Positions 1-14,300 of a DNA stretch of 64,000 bases are shown here, in pieces; position 1 is the stretch's first letter, and each line of letters starts with the position of its first letter. The stretch covers positions 216,025-280,024 of the forward strand of contig JBBHKE010001558.1 in the NCBI GenBank assembly GCA_037447655.1. The letters run 5' to 3'. The translations under genes were made by a program, and so were the position numbers. The notes below the pieces were generated by a model. That model was not told the DNA's origin. It worked only from the letters and a program-made list of their open reading frames with translations, and ran no database searches. Origin of the DNA: Zygnema cylindricum (Eukaryota; Streptophyta; Zygnematophyceae; Zygnematales; Zygnemataceae).

Positions 1-670
1 TTTCCCTCAGGCCTCTCTCTCAATGCTATCTCTCGATCTCTCTCTCTAAATTTCTCGCTCTCGATCTTGACCTCTGTCAATTTCTCTCTCCCCCCTTCTT
101 TCTCTCTCTGTGAGTAACTTTCTCTCTCTATCCCCCTGTCTCTCTTTCTACCTCTCCCTCTCCCTCATCTCTCGGACTCCCTTTCCCAGTTTTACTTCCT
201 CTCTCACTCCTTTACTTGCCACCTCTTGTTGGCAGTCTTTTCAGTGTCCTTCTCTCTCTCTCCTCTCCCCACTCTCGGTTCTCTCTCACACACCCCTCTC
301 CCTTTCTCTCCCACCCCTCCACTATCTTGATTTATTCCCTTACCTCTTCCCCTTCTCTCTTCTGTACCTATCACTTCTTTTTCTCTCCTTCCACATTCTT
401 TTTCTTTCAACTTCCTCTCACTCTTTTTCCTACTTCCTGCCTTTTTTCTGTTCTTTCTCTCTATTTTTCTCTCCCTCTGTACTCTCCCTCCGTCTCTCCT
501 CTCCCGCCCTCTCTCTCCCTCTCTTCCCTCGCGCCTCTCCCTTTGCCCTCTCTCGTTCTCTCCCTCTCTCTCCTTTATCTCTCGCACTTCTTTTCTGTCT
601 TTGCTGTCTCCCTCTTCTCTCCCTTTGTCTCCTTTTCCCTCGCCTCTCCCTCTTCTTTTTGTCCCTATCA
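1..670. repeat. CT-rich low-complexity tract
   Basis: About 670 bases of nearly pure pyrimidine on the plus strand (CTCT and TCCC units, degenerate rather than a clean microsatellite). It ends abruptly near 670, where ordinary AT-rich sequence begins. Long reading frames on both strands here are products of composition (Ser/Leu/Pro one way, Arg/Glu/Lys the other) and are not genes. Confidence 0.9.
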
Positions 671-1033
671 AAATGTGACCTTATCAAAAATAAATTTTGT
701 GAACAACTCCGTGGTTGAGTCATCCTAATCATTAATAATCCACGTTAATTTGAGGACAAAGTTACTTGTCGAGGTTTATTTCAAACGAACTCATGTTTAT
801 ACAGTCTTATGTATGTTTTTTAGTGCTAAAGTTACTACCTAACTCACCTTGAAAACCTCATTGAAACAATTTTGTTCCTATAATAGTGTGGGTCACACTA
901 ATGGTGGTTATTGGTATAGTGAAGGTTCTCAGAAAGGAGGCGAGAGGTGTTCACGGAGATGTTTTCAATTTAAAAAGAAAAAGGCTAAGGTTTTTAGGTT
1001 TTAAGTTTTAGGGTTTAGGTTCTTGGTTTTTAT
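671..1033. other. Intergenic, nothing recognised
   Basis: AT-rich sequence with TTTTAGGTTTTAAG-like runs. I see no exon with both splice signals and a protein-like frame. Confidence 0.5.
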
Positions 1034-1414
1034 CATTTTTGCGTATCGATCAAAATTGAAGATGATATACCGCAATTACGGTATATTGTAATATCAGAAA
1101 GCTCAAAACTGTATAGTTGTTCGATTTCTGATAAAAATTGATTTGGCAATAATCGCCGATAATCGACCGATATTTTTTTCGATTAAGACATTTTAGTTTT
1201 ACACAATATAGGGAATTGTCAGAGTGTACAAAATATGCCAAATTTACGGAATGTACAGACTAAAAATCCATATTGTTGATATCAAAGTATCGATTTCGAG
1301 ACATCGCAATTATCAGCCGCTCGATATATCACTTCAATTTATTGCGATATACCGGATACCGAGACCCCTGATACATATGGATTATCGGCAAAAACTGTTC
1401 GATATGTAACACTA
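1034..1414. mobile_element. Diverged hAT-like MITE remnant
   Basis: The right end, read on the minus strand, is TAGTGTTACATATCG, and the left end contains GCGTATCGATCAAA. Both are degenerate versions of the terminal repeat TAGTGTTGTGTATCGGTAA seen in the pair at 59.7-61.5 kb. The flanks GTTTTTAT (1026-1033) and GTTTTTAA (1415-1422) match at 7 of 8 positions, as expected for an 8-bp hAT target duplication. The interior has GATATATC and CGCCGATAAT motifs like the younger copies. There is no transposase. Confidence 0.55.
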
Positions 1415-1747
1415 GTTTTTAACTTTTTGTTAGTTTTAGGTTTTCAGTTTAGGTGTTTGGTCTTTAGAGTATAATTAAGTTGTACGAAGTACAGAACTGA
1501 ACACTAAAAGTACAACCATGTAATGGATGACAGTTAATTATGTCAATTTGCCAGAGAATTTACTTTCTCTGAAACACTGTGTTCTCTTTTCCTTCCATGT
1601 GCTAGTCCGTTATGAATAATGATCAGCAACAAGATTCTGTATTTAAAGTCAGTCTTTTGTAGTTATTCTGTTAAGTGCTGTAATCACACAAAGATAAAAC
1701 CCTAAAAAATTCAAATGCTAAACTGTTAAGGTGTGACTGGTGGACAG
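1415..1747. other. Intergenic or intronic, nothing recognised
   Basis: AT-rich. If the putative terminal exon at 1748 is real, this stretch and everything to its left would be intron of that gene. Confidence 0.4.
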
Positions 1748-1850
1748 AGAATTGAAAGAGAGACTCAGGAAACACTATCCTGAAGCTTATGATGAAGCCG
1801 TCGAAGAAATTGATGTCGATGAGAGACCAGACCTAGAGATGGAGAAGTGA
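1748..1850 (+). CDS. Possible last exon of an unidentified gene
   Basis: After an acceptor-like GGACAG (1742-1747) an open frame of 34 codons ends at TGA (1848-1850). Its predicted peptide is strongly charged and protein-like, containing RLRKHYPEAYDEAV followed by an acidic end, unlike the surrounding AT-rich noise. A stop codon lies just upstream in the same frame, so it can be read only as a spliced exon. The upstream exons would have to lie left of the window, because none is visible in 1-1740. I do not recognise the protein. It could also be a chance frame or a decayed gene fragment. Confidence 0.35.
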
Positions 1851-3555
1851 TGGATTTGCATAATTGTAGTGATGATTCGCGAATACAAGCGGGACAAAAA
1901 TGTTAGTTTTTGAGTTTAGGAGTGCACCTATGAAAGCTTCACATTTGACAAAACCAAACACTTCATGGTAGAGAGAGTAGGAAATGTACAGAATTTGTAG
2001 AATAATCAATCTCATGTTGACTAACAAAGTCAAAAAACATGAGGGTTTCTAGGGATAGATTTTCAGGCTAATCCGTTTTTAGAATTTTGCATGACAAGCT
2101 CTTTTTTGAAGTTTGTCTTTCATTTCCATTGTCTTGGAAAGCAATTGTGTTAAAAACTATTGTGGGAATGGTGCAAATGCGTTCTGTTTTGTTCCACTTC
2201 CAATTGAGACTGGGAAACAATGAAAGATAAAATATCGGCTTTCTTCATATCTACATAATTATTTTGGGTGACTAAGACGGCATTTTAAAATGTACTTTGA
2301 ATGTGATCAAATTCCATTTATTTTTTAAATAAGTTAGCAATGGTTTCTCATCTTCTGCTTGTTTTTTAGGGAATTAAGCATGTTTCGACTAGAATTAGCA
2401 AGAGATAGCTGGTATCCACTCAATTAATTCACCTTTCAGAAAGCTTGCCAATCATGTTTCATTTCACAGCCCAAAAACATCAACCTCGTTGTTCTGAGGG
2501 TCAATTAAAACTGTCGCCAAGTTTATGTTGTTAAATGCTAATGGCAATTGATCATGTAACGTGATGACTAACTCAAATGTTACCTTAAACTTCAGGAACT
2601 CAGTAATAAGCAATATAAACTTCAGGAACTCCGTAATAAGCAACAGTGTAGACATGTATTTCAGAGTTGGTCCACTAAAAAAAGTCAACGAGGCACAGAC
2701 ACTGTCATGAAAGCTGTGTACATGGGAGCATAAAAATAAAGGCAAAAGAAAAATCAAGTACAGGTGGAAGCAAATTAAAAGGGAAATAAGGAACAACAAA
2801 ATACTTTCGAAACACATAGACAGAATGTCTCACTATATCTCAAATTGACACCTCAAGGAGGAAAGGCTAGCAGGGCAAACCATAAAAGCCACGAGGAAAA
2901 CACCAGGCTGTGCATGTTCAATGGCAGATTTCCAAGAAATGGCATTCAATTCAGTCTGCGATCTGATTTAATCATACATGAGGCAAAATAAAAACACCAA
3001 AATGTTTCTGGACCTTTAGTTAAGGGTCAAAAAATGAAATAATTGACAGTATGCTGAAGAGATCAGCATGCAGAAGGTGGTACATATCCTGAACATTTAC
3101 AGAACACAAGCCGTAACAAAAAAGGTTGCCCAATAGCAGAAAACAATCCCTAACTGGTCAACACAACTGCACTCTCTGTGCACTGTGGCTCCGTCTTTAT
3201 TTAAGACAAAACAATTCAAACCCTAATAACAAATAAGCATATAACCAGAAATCTCAGTCCAGTTATTTAAAACCATCAATACAGTGATGATCTCTTAGGT
3301 TAGGGTTTCAAACTTAGATTCGCAAAAAGTAGCAAATCACTTGGTAAGTTGTCAGCTTCACAACATCCCCCAGAAACATAGGCTGCAATAGTACTCATGA
3401 GAATGATGAAACCGCTTACTCACGGCTCATACCTTGCTAACCACCGGCAGAAACTAGAAGATCTACATGGAGGCAGAATATTCTGAACGCCAAGAAAGTT
3501 TATCTCTACCAATATGTACATCTTTTACGATCACAAGAAACTACTGCAGAAAAAA
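1851..3555. other. Intergenic; includes H3.3 3' flank
   Basis: No gene recognised. A roughly 40-base unit (TAAACTTCAGGAACTC followed by GTAATAAGCAA) is duplicated in tandem at about 2587-2645. The last few hundred bases before 3556 should contain the 3' UTR of the minus-strand histone gene. A hydrophobic minus-strand frame at 2464-2817 has no family resemblance and is probably noncoding. Confidence 0.5.
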
Positions 3556-5262
<1,707 letters not shown>

Positions 5263-6068
5263 CACCGCGAATCGTAATTAGAGTAATGAAAAAATTAGAG
5301 TAAAAAAGCCAAAAAAAAACAATTAGAGTAATGAACTCTAATTTATGTGATAGAACTTTTTCACAGAGGAAGTTTACTCTAATTTATTTAAGTACTCTAT
5401 ATTGGGTTATGTCGGCATTAATTATCCGCGCTGAAATTATGAACACTAAATTACGTAGATGTACAAAATCTGTCAGTCCGTATAGTTTTGACGTAATTAT
5501 GACGCTAGTATTATTTGTCGCGCTGAATGTCAGTTAATGTTCACAATGATGACGATGCTGTCGACGGACGAGAGTTATGCGAATGGCTTTTTTCCGATGT
5601 GATTGATTTTTCGTTTAGTGCGATTTCACGTGCGAGCGCTATTCTATTAAATCATAATTTGTACCTTTTTACTTAAAAAAGTATAATTTTGCACGGTCGA
5701 ACGTCGTCCGTACTCCACACTATTTAAAACGAACCTATATTACAATTTTTTACGCTAATTAAACTCACCTAAATTATAATAATGAAAAAATTAGAATCGT
5801 TTACTCTATTTGATGTCATAGAGTCGAAATTTCGAGCGACCGAATTAGAGTAATTTACTCTAATTACTACACCGTGAATCGTTATTAGCCTTATGTACGC
5901 TATATCGGCACCCCAAAATTTTGACATTGATACCTTAAATAAAATAGAGTACACTATTTAAGAAAGTGGACCATAATCTGCCACGTCTCCTTGCACTAAA
6001 TTAGAATGAATGACGCTAATTTTTTCTTTACACTAATAATTTCTATACGCTAATAACGATTCAAGGTG
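5263..6068. mobile_element. Tc1/mariner-like MITE with TA duplication
   Basis: Left end CACCGCGAATCGTAATTAG and right end, read on minus, CACCTTGAATCGTTATTAG form an imperfect terminal inverted repeat flanked by TA on both sides (5261-5262, 6069-6070). The 806-base interior has no transposase but many ATTAGAGTAA / TTACTCTAAT motifs. A third copy of the terminal sequence (CACCGTGAATCGTTATTAG) lies internally at about 5870-5888, so this may be two nested or fused elements. The same ATTAGAG / TTACTCTAAT words recur in calnexin intron 9 (about 25536-25557). Confidence 0.6.
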
Positions 6069-7560
6069 TAACGTAGCAACAGGTCTTTGTATTTTGGCAT
6101 TTCGGGAAAGTAAACTGGGAAACGTTTGGATTCAGAAGTATGTCAGATAAGAACTTTGCTAATTGTATTGCTGTATTGTCAAGACCCAAAATAGTTAAGC
6201 TTTCACTATCATGCAAACTATAATATTTAAAAAAAAAAATGCAAAATGTTGCTAATAGAAGGAACCCTCGTATTAAAGTCGAAGTTGATAAACAACCAGA
6301 AAGGACCAGAAAGAATCCAAGTTCGAGTATTAGGTGTGACAATACAATTCTGACCCAGGAATAGGAATAGAAGGCAGGTAATACTAAGAGAAAGAGAAGG
6401 CAGCACTAAAAATAATATGCAGAAGAATGGTGGGCAGCACCAGCAATATTGTAGAAATGTTTAGTTGCTTGGTAACTTTTGCTGTACTTATTGTTGTTGT
6501 TATTGTTTTCAGTAGTTTTTGGTGATTCTGTTGTCTGCCATCGAGGAAATTACCGTATACCCTTGTGACAATTACCTGAAAGCTGAAGCATTGCATCTAA
6601 ACATATAGACATCCAGGATGATGCATCTCTTACGGACCCAAAACCGATTGAAAAAAACACGCAAAGAAGTACGAAATTGAAAGATCAGAAAACTGAAAAC
6701 AATTGACTCCCCATGACAACATACACAACAACATTTACAAGAAAATAACATACAGATTCAGTAAGAAAGCTTGAGGGTAAAGAGCTAGGAAACGATCAGC
6801 CAAAAAGAAACAAAAAAAACAGACTACGAAGAGTGAGAAAACCAGAGTAAATTGAAAGAAGTACCCGAAAAAGAATAAACATAAAACCGACAACAAAACA
6901 AAACGCCCTACCCTCTTATTACACGTTTGGTATAACAACCAAACAAAAAGATTGATACACAGCTCCGATATAACTTCACGACCGTTCAAAAATAAATAAG
7001 ATTACTCTTCCTCCTCTACGAATCAACAAATTTTCCAAATCCTGCCATTTAGAGATACTACGTAGCGGCAGAGAAGGACAAGAACCCGCATTTAGACTTG
7101 TGTCTAAACACCAGGGCTCCCATCCCAGCTTTATCCAGCAAACACCTTCAACAAAACATAAAGAGTTACGAGCACAAAGGTACGGAAACACTACATGCCA
7201 TTTCCACATATATCGTAGTACAGATAGTATGATACACATAGAGCAAGGTGTCGTCACATATAGCGTTTCCACATGTTTTTGCACTTTCGAACTACGTAAC
7301 TAACTGTAAACAGCGAAGGACACCAAATTTATTATTATAACTTTCCAAACACCCCAAAAACACATACCAACAGGAAAACAAAATTGTTCTATTATCGGAG
7401 TGGTGTACTAAACTTCCACATGTAAGCAAAAAATACATTTGTACAACTGTAACACTAATCTACCATTTTACTGCATTGATAACACTAACATCAGCAAGAA
7501 AACAACCTTGCATGGGATGCTACCACACATGACAAAAATACTCAGCTTTTAAGCAGCGGC
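6069..7560. other. Intergenic, nothing recognised
   Basis: AT-rich flank between the MITE and the 3' region of U2AF35. Short reading frames on both strands show no conserved protein. No repeat boundary could be defined. Confidence 0.5.
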
Positions 7561-8468
7561 CAGTAAACGAATCAGCCTGAAGTGTCGGATTCTTTCTTGC
7601 GGTAAACAGCTAGCCCTAAATAGAAAAATGACAACAAAAAAAAACAAAATGTCAACTCAGCAACCTCTCCAAAAAGAATTAAGCCTGCAATACTACTGCC
7701 AATGTCCCTGCTGTCCCTGTCCCTGTCCCTGTAACTGTAACTGTAACTGTCCCTGTAACTGCCCCTGTAACTGTAACTTTCCCAGTTCCTGTCCCTGTGC
7801 CTGCATCCAAACCTGCAACTGTGGAAACAATCAGATGTTTTACACAGACCAGAGGTACCGTTTTTCTGCAACGGTATCCTCTGGCATGGAATGAGCAAGG
7901 TTAGAATTTGAAGCATCCATGGGCTCATCAGATGTTGTACGCCGTTGCTGTCACCAGTCCTGCACTGCTGCAGACGAGCCAACACATGAGGCCTTCATTC
8001 CCTCCTCCTCACATGAACCGCAGTCGTCTCCATAAACCTGTACAATAAAGCGCATTCATTTCAAAACATTGCAAGTCCATTCTCCACAAACTAAAGGTCA
8101 GAGTACCTGCAGTCACATACACAGAAGCTGTCCTGCACCTGCAAAGACACACATACACACACAGCTTCACTCCAAACCAGCGCAGGAGTACCTGCAACCT
8201 GCACAGCAATTTGAACCACTGTGAGCAAAGATGCTCTGCAACAGCACAGACTCCATACATCCTTGATTGCCTCATTTTGCACTTTCCCGCCCTCGCGAAA
8301 ATTTTGCTGACTACCTGGGTTGTGACATCCTGGTTCCATACAAAAGCTAGACCAATCCAGCCTCATAACAGCAAACAGCTCAAAAAGCACACAAAATCCA
8401 GGGCCAAGGAGGACAGCTCTACAGACTGCAGCAAAGAAGAGAACAAACCATGTATACTGAGGTTTCAA
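7561..8468 (-). other. Probable 3' UTR / downstream region of U2AF35
   Basis: The minus-strand sequence after the U2AF35 stop codon. It has several splice-like and CA-rich stretches but no continuing protein frame, so it is most simply 3' UTR (perhaps spliced) followed by intergenic DNA. It contains the hexamer repeat at 7704-7800. Confidence 0.4.
7704..7800. repeat. CCCTGT/AACTGT hexamer minisatellite
   Basis: About 100 bases made of alternating 6-base units CTGTCC and CTGTAA with a few variants. In one plus-strand frame this gives a Cys-Pro/Cys-Asn repeat peptide and on minus a Tyr/Arg/Asp/Ser repeat. Neither looks like a real protein. Confidence 0.8.
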
Positions 8469-10579
8469 TTAGTAAGCCTGTGGGATTGGTGGTGGAGGTG
8501 GCAAAATCTCCCGGACAGAACCACCATTTTGCTGTTCTCTGTCACGTTCCTCTCGTTCTCTATTCCACTGCTCAATTTTAGCGCGCCGTTCTGCGCTCCC
8601 TTCCCGTACAGCGCTTTTTTCTCTACGTCTGTCCGGACTGTAACTTCTACTTCGCTCCCTTCTTCTGCTGCCTCTGTAATCATCATATTCGCGAGATCGG
8701 CTTCCACTTCTTCCCGAGCGTTCATCATACCGCCCATATCCCCGCCCATTCCTACCAGCATTCCCTCGCCCACCCCTGTACCCACGATCATCATAGCGCT
8801 TATCATAGTCACGAACAGGACTGTAACTGCGACTCCTGCTTCTTCGCTTGTCTCCAAAAAGCTTCCTCCGAAGTTCCCTGCAAAAACAGCAAAATCATAT
8901 ATCATTGACACAACTTCTTAAAAGCATACGCTATGGTACATAAACAAGAGCATCCAAACGAAGATCGCAAGATTAGTTCACTGAACTAAAAACGGACGCA
9001 AACGCGTAGGAGTAAATTAGTATCCTAATTTAACTACAACCTTAACATGTCATTGGCCATTCAGGAAACGTCAAAAACATACCTGCTAATTTTACGCAAA
9101 TGCATGAAATTGCAGTATCCACCGCGATTGCATGTCTGCTCTTCATACTGGCGGCAAGTAGCTTCACGAAAGTCGGTCACTGGTGAGAAATCAGCAATGA
9201 TAGGTCGACCTGGCAACAAGACATAAGAATCAGCCAAGAAAAACCTCAAAAAGCTTGTTTTCACAACAAATTGATTTGATTTGCTTAACAACCTGCTTTA
9301 ATTTTGCTTATAAACCTATTTTAATTTTGCTTAAAAACTTGCTTTTATTTTGCTCCTTCCAATTCCAAAACACAACTATTCAAGAAACCATTTATAGCTA
9401 TTCTGACAAAAGATAACCCCCCAACAAAAGGAAAAACAAAAGAGTAAAAGACTCACCAGCATAAAAACGGCCAGTTAATGCTCTTAAAGCAGCAGCTGCC
9501 TGTTCCTCCTCCGCAAAGTTGACATAAACATTTCCAACCTGAAGTGACAAAGTTCCAGCGTAAGAAATTACCGCTTCAAAGGTGAAAACAACTGCTTCTA
9601 ATATGGAAAACTACTGCTTCTAATATGAAAAACTACTGCTTCTAATATGAAGAACTACTGCTTCAAGTGATGCTTATAAGATAAAAAGCACTGCTGCTAA
9701 GATGGCGCAAGTCTGAGCACAGCAGAATCTGCAAATAAACGAGAAAATACACAACAAGATTACCAAGGTCCACTGCCTTTAGTCGAATCAGTCGAACATT
9801 CTTCTACAATGCTTTTATTTCCATCAACCCACACTGAGTGTAATAAAAAGACGAGCAATGTAAAAAAAAAAAGAAAAAGCCGGAAGCCCCTTTGAGGTTG
9901 ATAATCAACTTACCATGTGGTCAGCCAGATTGTCACAAACATTTAAGCTTTCAATCTGTCCATAACGACTGAGCTCCTCATGAAGGTCCTCATAGAAGTC
10001 TTCAAAATGCTCTTGCACTTTCCTTGGGTCCATCTGCTGTGCTTGTGCAGCTTGTTCCGTTCCAGGTGCAGCCATGTCAGGTCTCTGATACATATTCGAT
10101 AACAATATTGTTGGAGATATCGTTGGCCTGTACATCACAAAAATAAAACCTCTTATGAAGAACAGCAACAAAACATTTATCAAACAGCGTAGCGTATAGT
10201 TTCACAACAGTACCAAAAGAAACTGGTTTAGTTAGTGTGGAATGCAGCAAATAGAAAGATGTATACGCCCTCCTGCTCGCACATCACCTGTCTCTTAAGA
10301 GTGAACACAAATTTAAACAAAAATACCGCAAGGTACAACATAGCATGCTTCGTCGACCACCAGCTTTGTCCGCATTTCCACAATCAACTATTCTCCATAT
10401 GGAGTAAGAAAGGGAAAGAAAAAGAGAGGGCGAGGAGGAGAGAAAAAGAACAAGGAGAAGTACCTGTTGTGAAGCCGAGAACAGCGATCACCATGCCGGC
10501 ATGCTCCTATCTTGAAGTAAAATGGACAATTAACTCTATCTTTTTCTGTGCCAAAAATGGAAGCTAAATGCTCTGCCAT
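8469..10579 (-). CDS. U2AF35: U2AF small subunit (U2AF35), 5 exons
   Basis: Splicing factor that recognises the 3' splice-site AG as a heterodimer with U2AF65. Exons (minus): 10464-10579, 9914-10127, 9457-9538, 9083-9209, 8469-8877; all introns GT-AG; joined frame 948 nt, 315 aa. Order of domains: CCCH zinc finger 1 (C18, C27, C33, H37); the U2AF-homology RRM in exons 2-3, with the conserved sequence around [20 protein letters not shown] zinc finger 2 (C156, C164, C170, H174); then an Arg/Ser/Gly-rich RS-type tail from about 180 containing SRSRSYSP repeats. Length fits plant U2AF35. The start ATG at 10577-10579 gives the conserved [14 protein letters not shown]. It is divergently arranged with the FHY1-like gene, their starts about 800 bases apart. 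No break is seen. Confidence 0.95.
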
Positions 10580-11375
10580 CCTATATCCTTCAAGAAACAA
10601 CGAAAACAAAATCTGAAAGAAAAACCTCCTTGAGGAACACTAAACAATCTGCCAGCTAGGGCTTTATAAACAAAAGAAGAACACGTGAGCTGCAAGGCAG
10701 AGAGGCAGATTGCCGGAAGAAAAGGGTGCAGAAAATCCAGCAACACAAAATCTCTTCTATGTCTTGGATGGAGAATATATACGCATGGATGCAGGGTAGG
10801 TGTTCCAGAAAGGCCTAGAAAGTGACAAATTGTTAACAATTGCAACGTTGTCATAAACACTGCGTACGGCCATACTATGCTTTGTGCACCGTAATACGGA
10901 GAAGTACGGCTAGCGTAATTAAACAGACAAATGTAAAATTTAGACAACTCGTGCACCTCTCTGTAAATCTATAACGCTTCTAGCTACACAAGTAACGCCA
11001 GTTCAAGCGTGATTCAACGGCTAGATGACTCCCGATGGCGTCACTGGCCAGTAAATCATGGAAACTGTACATAAAAATGCTATTTCCTGTGCAGTTTCCT
11101 ATAAAATAAGTTTGATAACTACACGTGACTGGATGACGCCAGTTCGTTACCTCAACTTCTTCTTTACCGTAACTTCAATTCTTTACTTGTTCTCTCTACC
11201 GTGACCCGTTGTAACGTATTCCAATGCACAAATCATAGAAATCAGGGGGAAAACGTTTTTCATATGGAAGTAGCGCAGCTACATTATGCTTTTTTTACTG
11301 TAGATACGCACTTATAATACAAAATTCGCACTGTATGATATTCTAGAGTCTAAAGTGCGATCGCACGTTTTGAAC
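10580..11375. promoter_or_regulatory. Shared divergent promoter region U2AF35 / FHY1-like
   Basis: The 796 bases between two divergent start codons must contain both 5' UTRs and promoters. CACGTG-type cores occur at about 10681 and 11122. I cannot define TATA boxes or transcription starts. Confidence 0.4.
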
Positions 11376-14300
11376 ATGGCTGGGCAATTTTTCAAAATGA
11401 ATGCATCCTCTCAAACCAACAGCTTCATGGCACAACCTCTCTCTACTTTTCCACGTGTCCCTTTTTGTGTCGCTCCACGTGGCTGCTCCTCAGCCGCCAC
11501 CGTATTCGCTTCCTCTAAACATTTACTTTTTGACAGCCAATTGCCACGTGGCATCCATCCGACTCTACACGTGTCTTCTGCTTTGTCTAGTTCTAAACCT
11601 TTCTCTGCCAAACTTGTTTCTTTTGCAAAGCCTTTCATATCAAAGAATGAATCAGATTCAAGATTGAATTTGAGATCAGAATTCAATTCAAAATTGGCAT
11701 CAGAGATCAACTTAGGGTTGCAATCAGAGATAAAACAGTGGTTTTATCCAGCACAATTAAACAAAGTCAAAGCTTTAGTGTTAAAATCTCCTAATTGTAC
11801 ATTCTTTAGTAGCCACTTTGCCAAAAACTCCGAAACCAGAAGTAAAAAATTGTCTGCAAGGTTGTTCAATCACAGCAAATATTTCTCTTTACCATTATCA
11901 AGGGGATCCTGTGATGTGTTTATTTCTCGGGATAGTTTTATAAAAGCTTCTTCATCTACAAAATCTATGGCTGAAAATGTAGTGGCATCCCCAAGCCAGC
12001 CAATCCTCCTTTTAGATGTGATGGGGACTCTTGTTCGTGACCCTTTCTATGACGACATTCCAAGATTCTTTGGGTGAATCCCCTCTCATCCCCTCCCCTC
12101 CCCCCCCCCCCGCGGTTCTCTCTCCCAGTCTTTCTCCCTCTCCCTCCCCCTCCCCCTCCCTCTCCCCCGTCTTCGCCCTCCTCCCTCTCCCTCTCTCCCT
12201 CTTTCTTCCCCCTCTCTTCTCACTCTTTTGTGCTCTCTTTTCCTCCCTTCCTCCCTCCCTCCGTCCCCCCTCCCTCCCTCCTTCCTTCCCACCTTTCTGA
12301 ATCAAGGCTGTTTTTTTGTCTCATTTTCTCTTTTCTTTTTTGCCAGGGCAGACTAACCATGTCTGAGCTCCTTAAGCAGAAGCATCCTACAGCTTGGGTG
12401 GACTTCGAGACCGGACATCTTTCTGAAGCCGAACTTGTCGCCAAGTTTTTCGCCGATGGTCGAGAATTTGATCACAATGGTATCTTCGATTCTCGACAAT
12501 TTGCTTTTGTAGTTCTAATTTGCAAAAACATTTTTCTTGCCACTAAAAAGTTTCAAAATGTTTCACGAGATTGACAACGATGCTATTGCCTTTTTTGAAC
12601 AAGGCAAGGAATTGAACATATATGTATGGAAAAACTATTTGCAACTACCACATTATATGCGTAATAATACGTCGTAACCACATATCGTGTTTCCATCTGT
12701 TGATGTTGTACTCCTTGCCTCAAACTGCCTTAATTTCTTGTTCAATGCTTTAAATAGTTCCTATTTGCGAAGAGACAAAGCAATGAACCAGTTTTTGTAA
12801 ACTATTGGTGAAACATTTTAGTGGGCAAGTCTGTAAGAATTTAGGCGTGAGTGAAACTATATTGCAGGTGTAGTTTGTGGGCTTTTTAATAAAACTCTTT
12901 GGTAAAAAGAGCTGAAAGACCAGGAAAACTTGGTTTCTAACGGTTTAAAATTTCGTAACCGTTGAAGAAGCTAAATCGTAAGCTTGAGTTCCTATGATTT
13001 TTTTCAAAAGCAAACAAAGAGGCTTTATATTGCACACTCCTTATTTTATTTGACAAGTGTTTATAAACAAAATTTCCTTGTTCAGTCCTTCCCTTGATTC
13101 TTCCTCCAGACAAGCTTCTTAGAATGGAATAACTTTTTCTGATAACCTTCAAGAAGAAAATTGTTGTAAAAAGTGACGAAATTTTCTCTATATCATTTCA
13201 TATTGCAATAGTCACTTAAGCCCAGACAGACTTAAATTTTGAGAAGAAGTTGTAAGCCTCTAAGATGAGAGATTCTCACAAAGATTTAAGTTTTTCGTCT
13301 CCTTCAAACCTTTTGGATTTCTAAACTTTTTAAGGTCAATTCGGGACTTGGGCCAGGTCTTAAACAATGTATGACAGATGGTTATTTGTATTTGGAGGGA
13401 GTGGAAGATCTTCTCCGGAGACTTAGGGATGGAGGATATTCTTTACACGCCTTTACGAATTACCCTTGCTGGTAATTACCACATATATAAATTATCTTAG
13501 TTTTTTTCGATTCAAAAAACAACTAGATTTGTACTTTTTCCATGGACGTATTATGGTACAACGACTGTTTGTTGCGTTGTCCTTTTGCAATTTATGATTT
13601 TGAAACTATTGTTGTAGAGTGTTTCGATCCAGATTTGGTTATTTTTTGTCGAGTTAATGTCCTTAGAATGACTTTATTAGAGTTTCAACTTCGCAAGCTA
13701 TATTAGAATTTGAAAAAGCTGTTTGATTTATTTGCTCGTCGTTGACATGTTTAGAATTTTAGCTCTTAAGGTTTTTTACTTTTCTTACACCATAGTTGAA
13801 ATCGCCCAACTTCTTGCCTGAGTATGATATTAGTCATGGCATCTTAACAACTGGGTAATTATTTGACATTTTTTATTTTTTTTGTGTAATTTTTGTTTTT
13901 TTATAATTTATTTATTTTTATACTTGTTAAGAAGCACTTGCTACTTGCATTTGTTTTCACACTTTACTCCCTTTGTACATTCCCAAACTCGTTCTTTTTT
14001 TGCAATGAAGATAAAGTATTTGATAAAGTATTATTTATAAAGGATCACATAAGGTATTGATTGTAACCTATTAGATAAAGTTTTAATTGCAAAGTATCAG
14101 ATAAAAAACTAGATAAAGCATTAATTGTAAAGTATAAGAAAAGCCATTTGGTGAAGCATTGTTTATAAAGTATAATGTAAGATATTCATTTTAACGTATT
14201 TAATGAAGTATTACTATAATGTATTAGATAAACAAAGTATAAGTTAAAGAGTTTGATAGTATTAGTTAAAGAGTTTGATAAAGTATCAGATAAAGTATTG

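Noticed and set aside
110-732. Several 100-200 codon frames on both strands
   Set aside because: They exist only because the tract is CT-rich low complexity; the peptides are Ser/Leu or Arg/Glu runs without domains.
2464-2817. 117-codon hydrophobic minus-strand frame
   Set aside because: AT-rich, contains a short tandem duplication, has no family resemblance and no gene context.
7628-7894. Cys-rich plus-strand frame
   Set aside because: Produced by the CTGTCC/CTGTAA hexamer array.
12012-12444. Gly/Arg/Glu and Pro/Ser frames in the FHY1-like gene
   Set aside because: They fall in a polypyrimidine tract of intron 1 and overlap true exons in the wrong frame.
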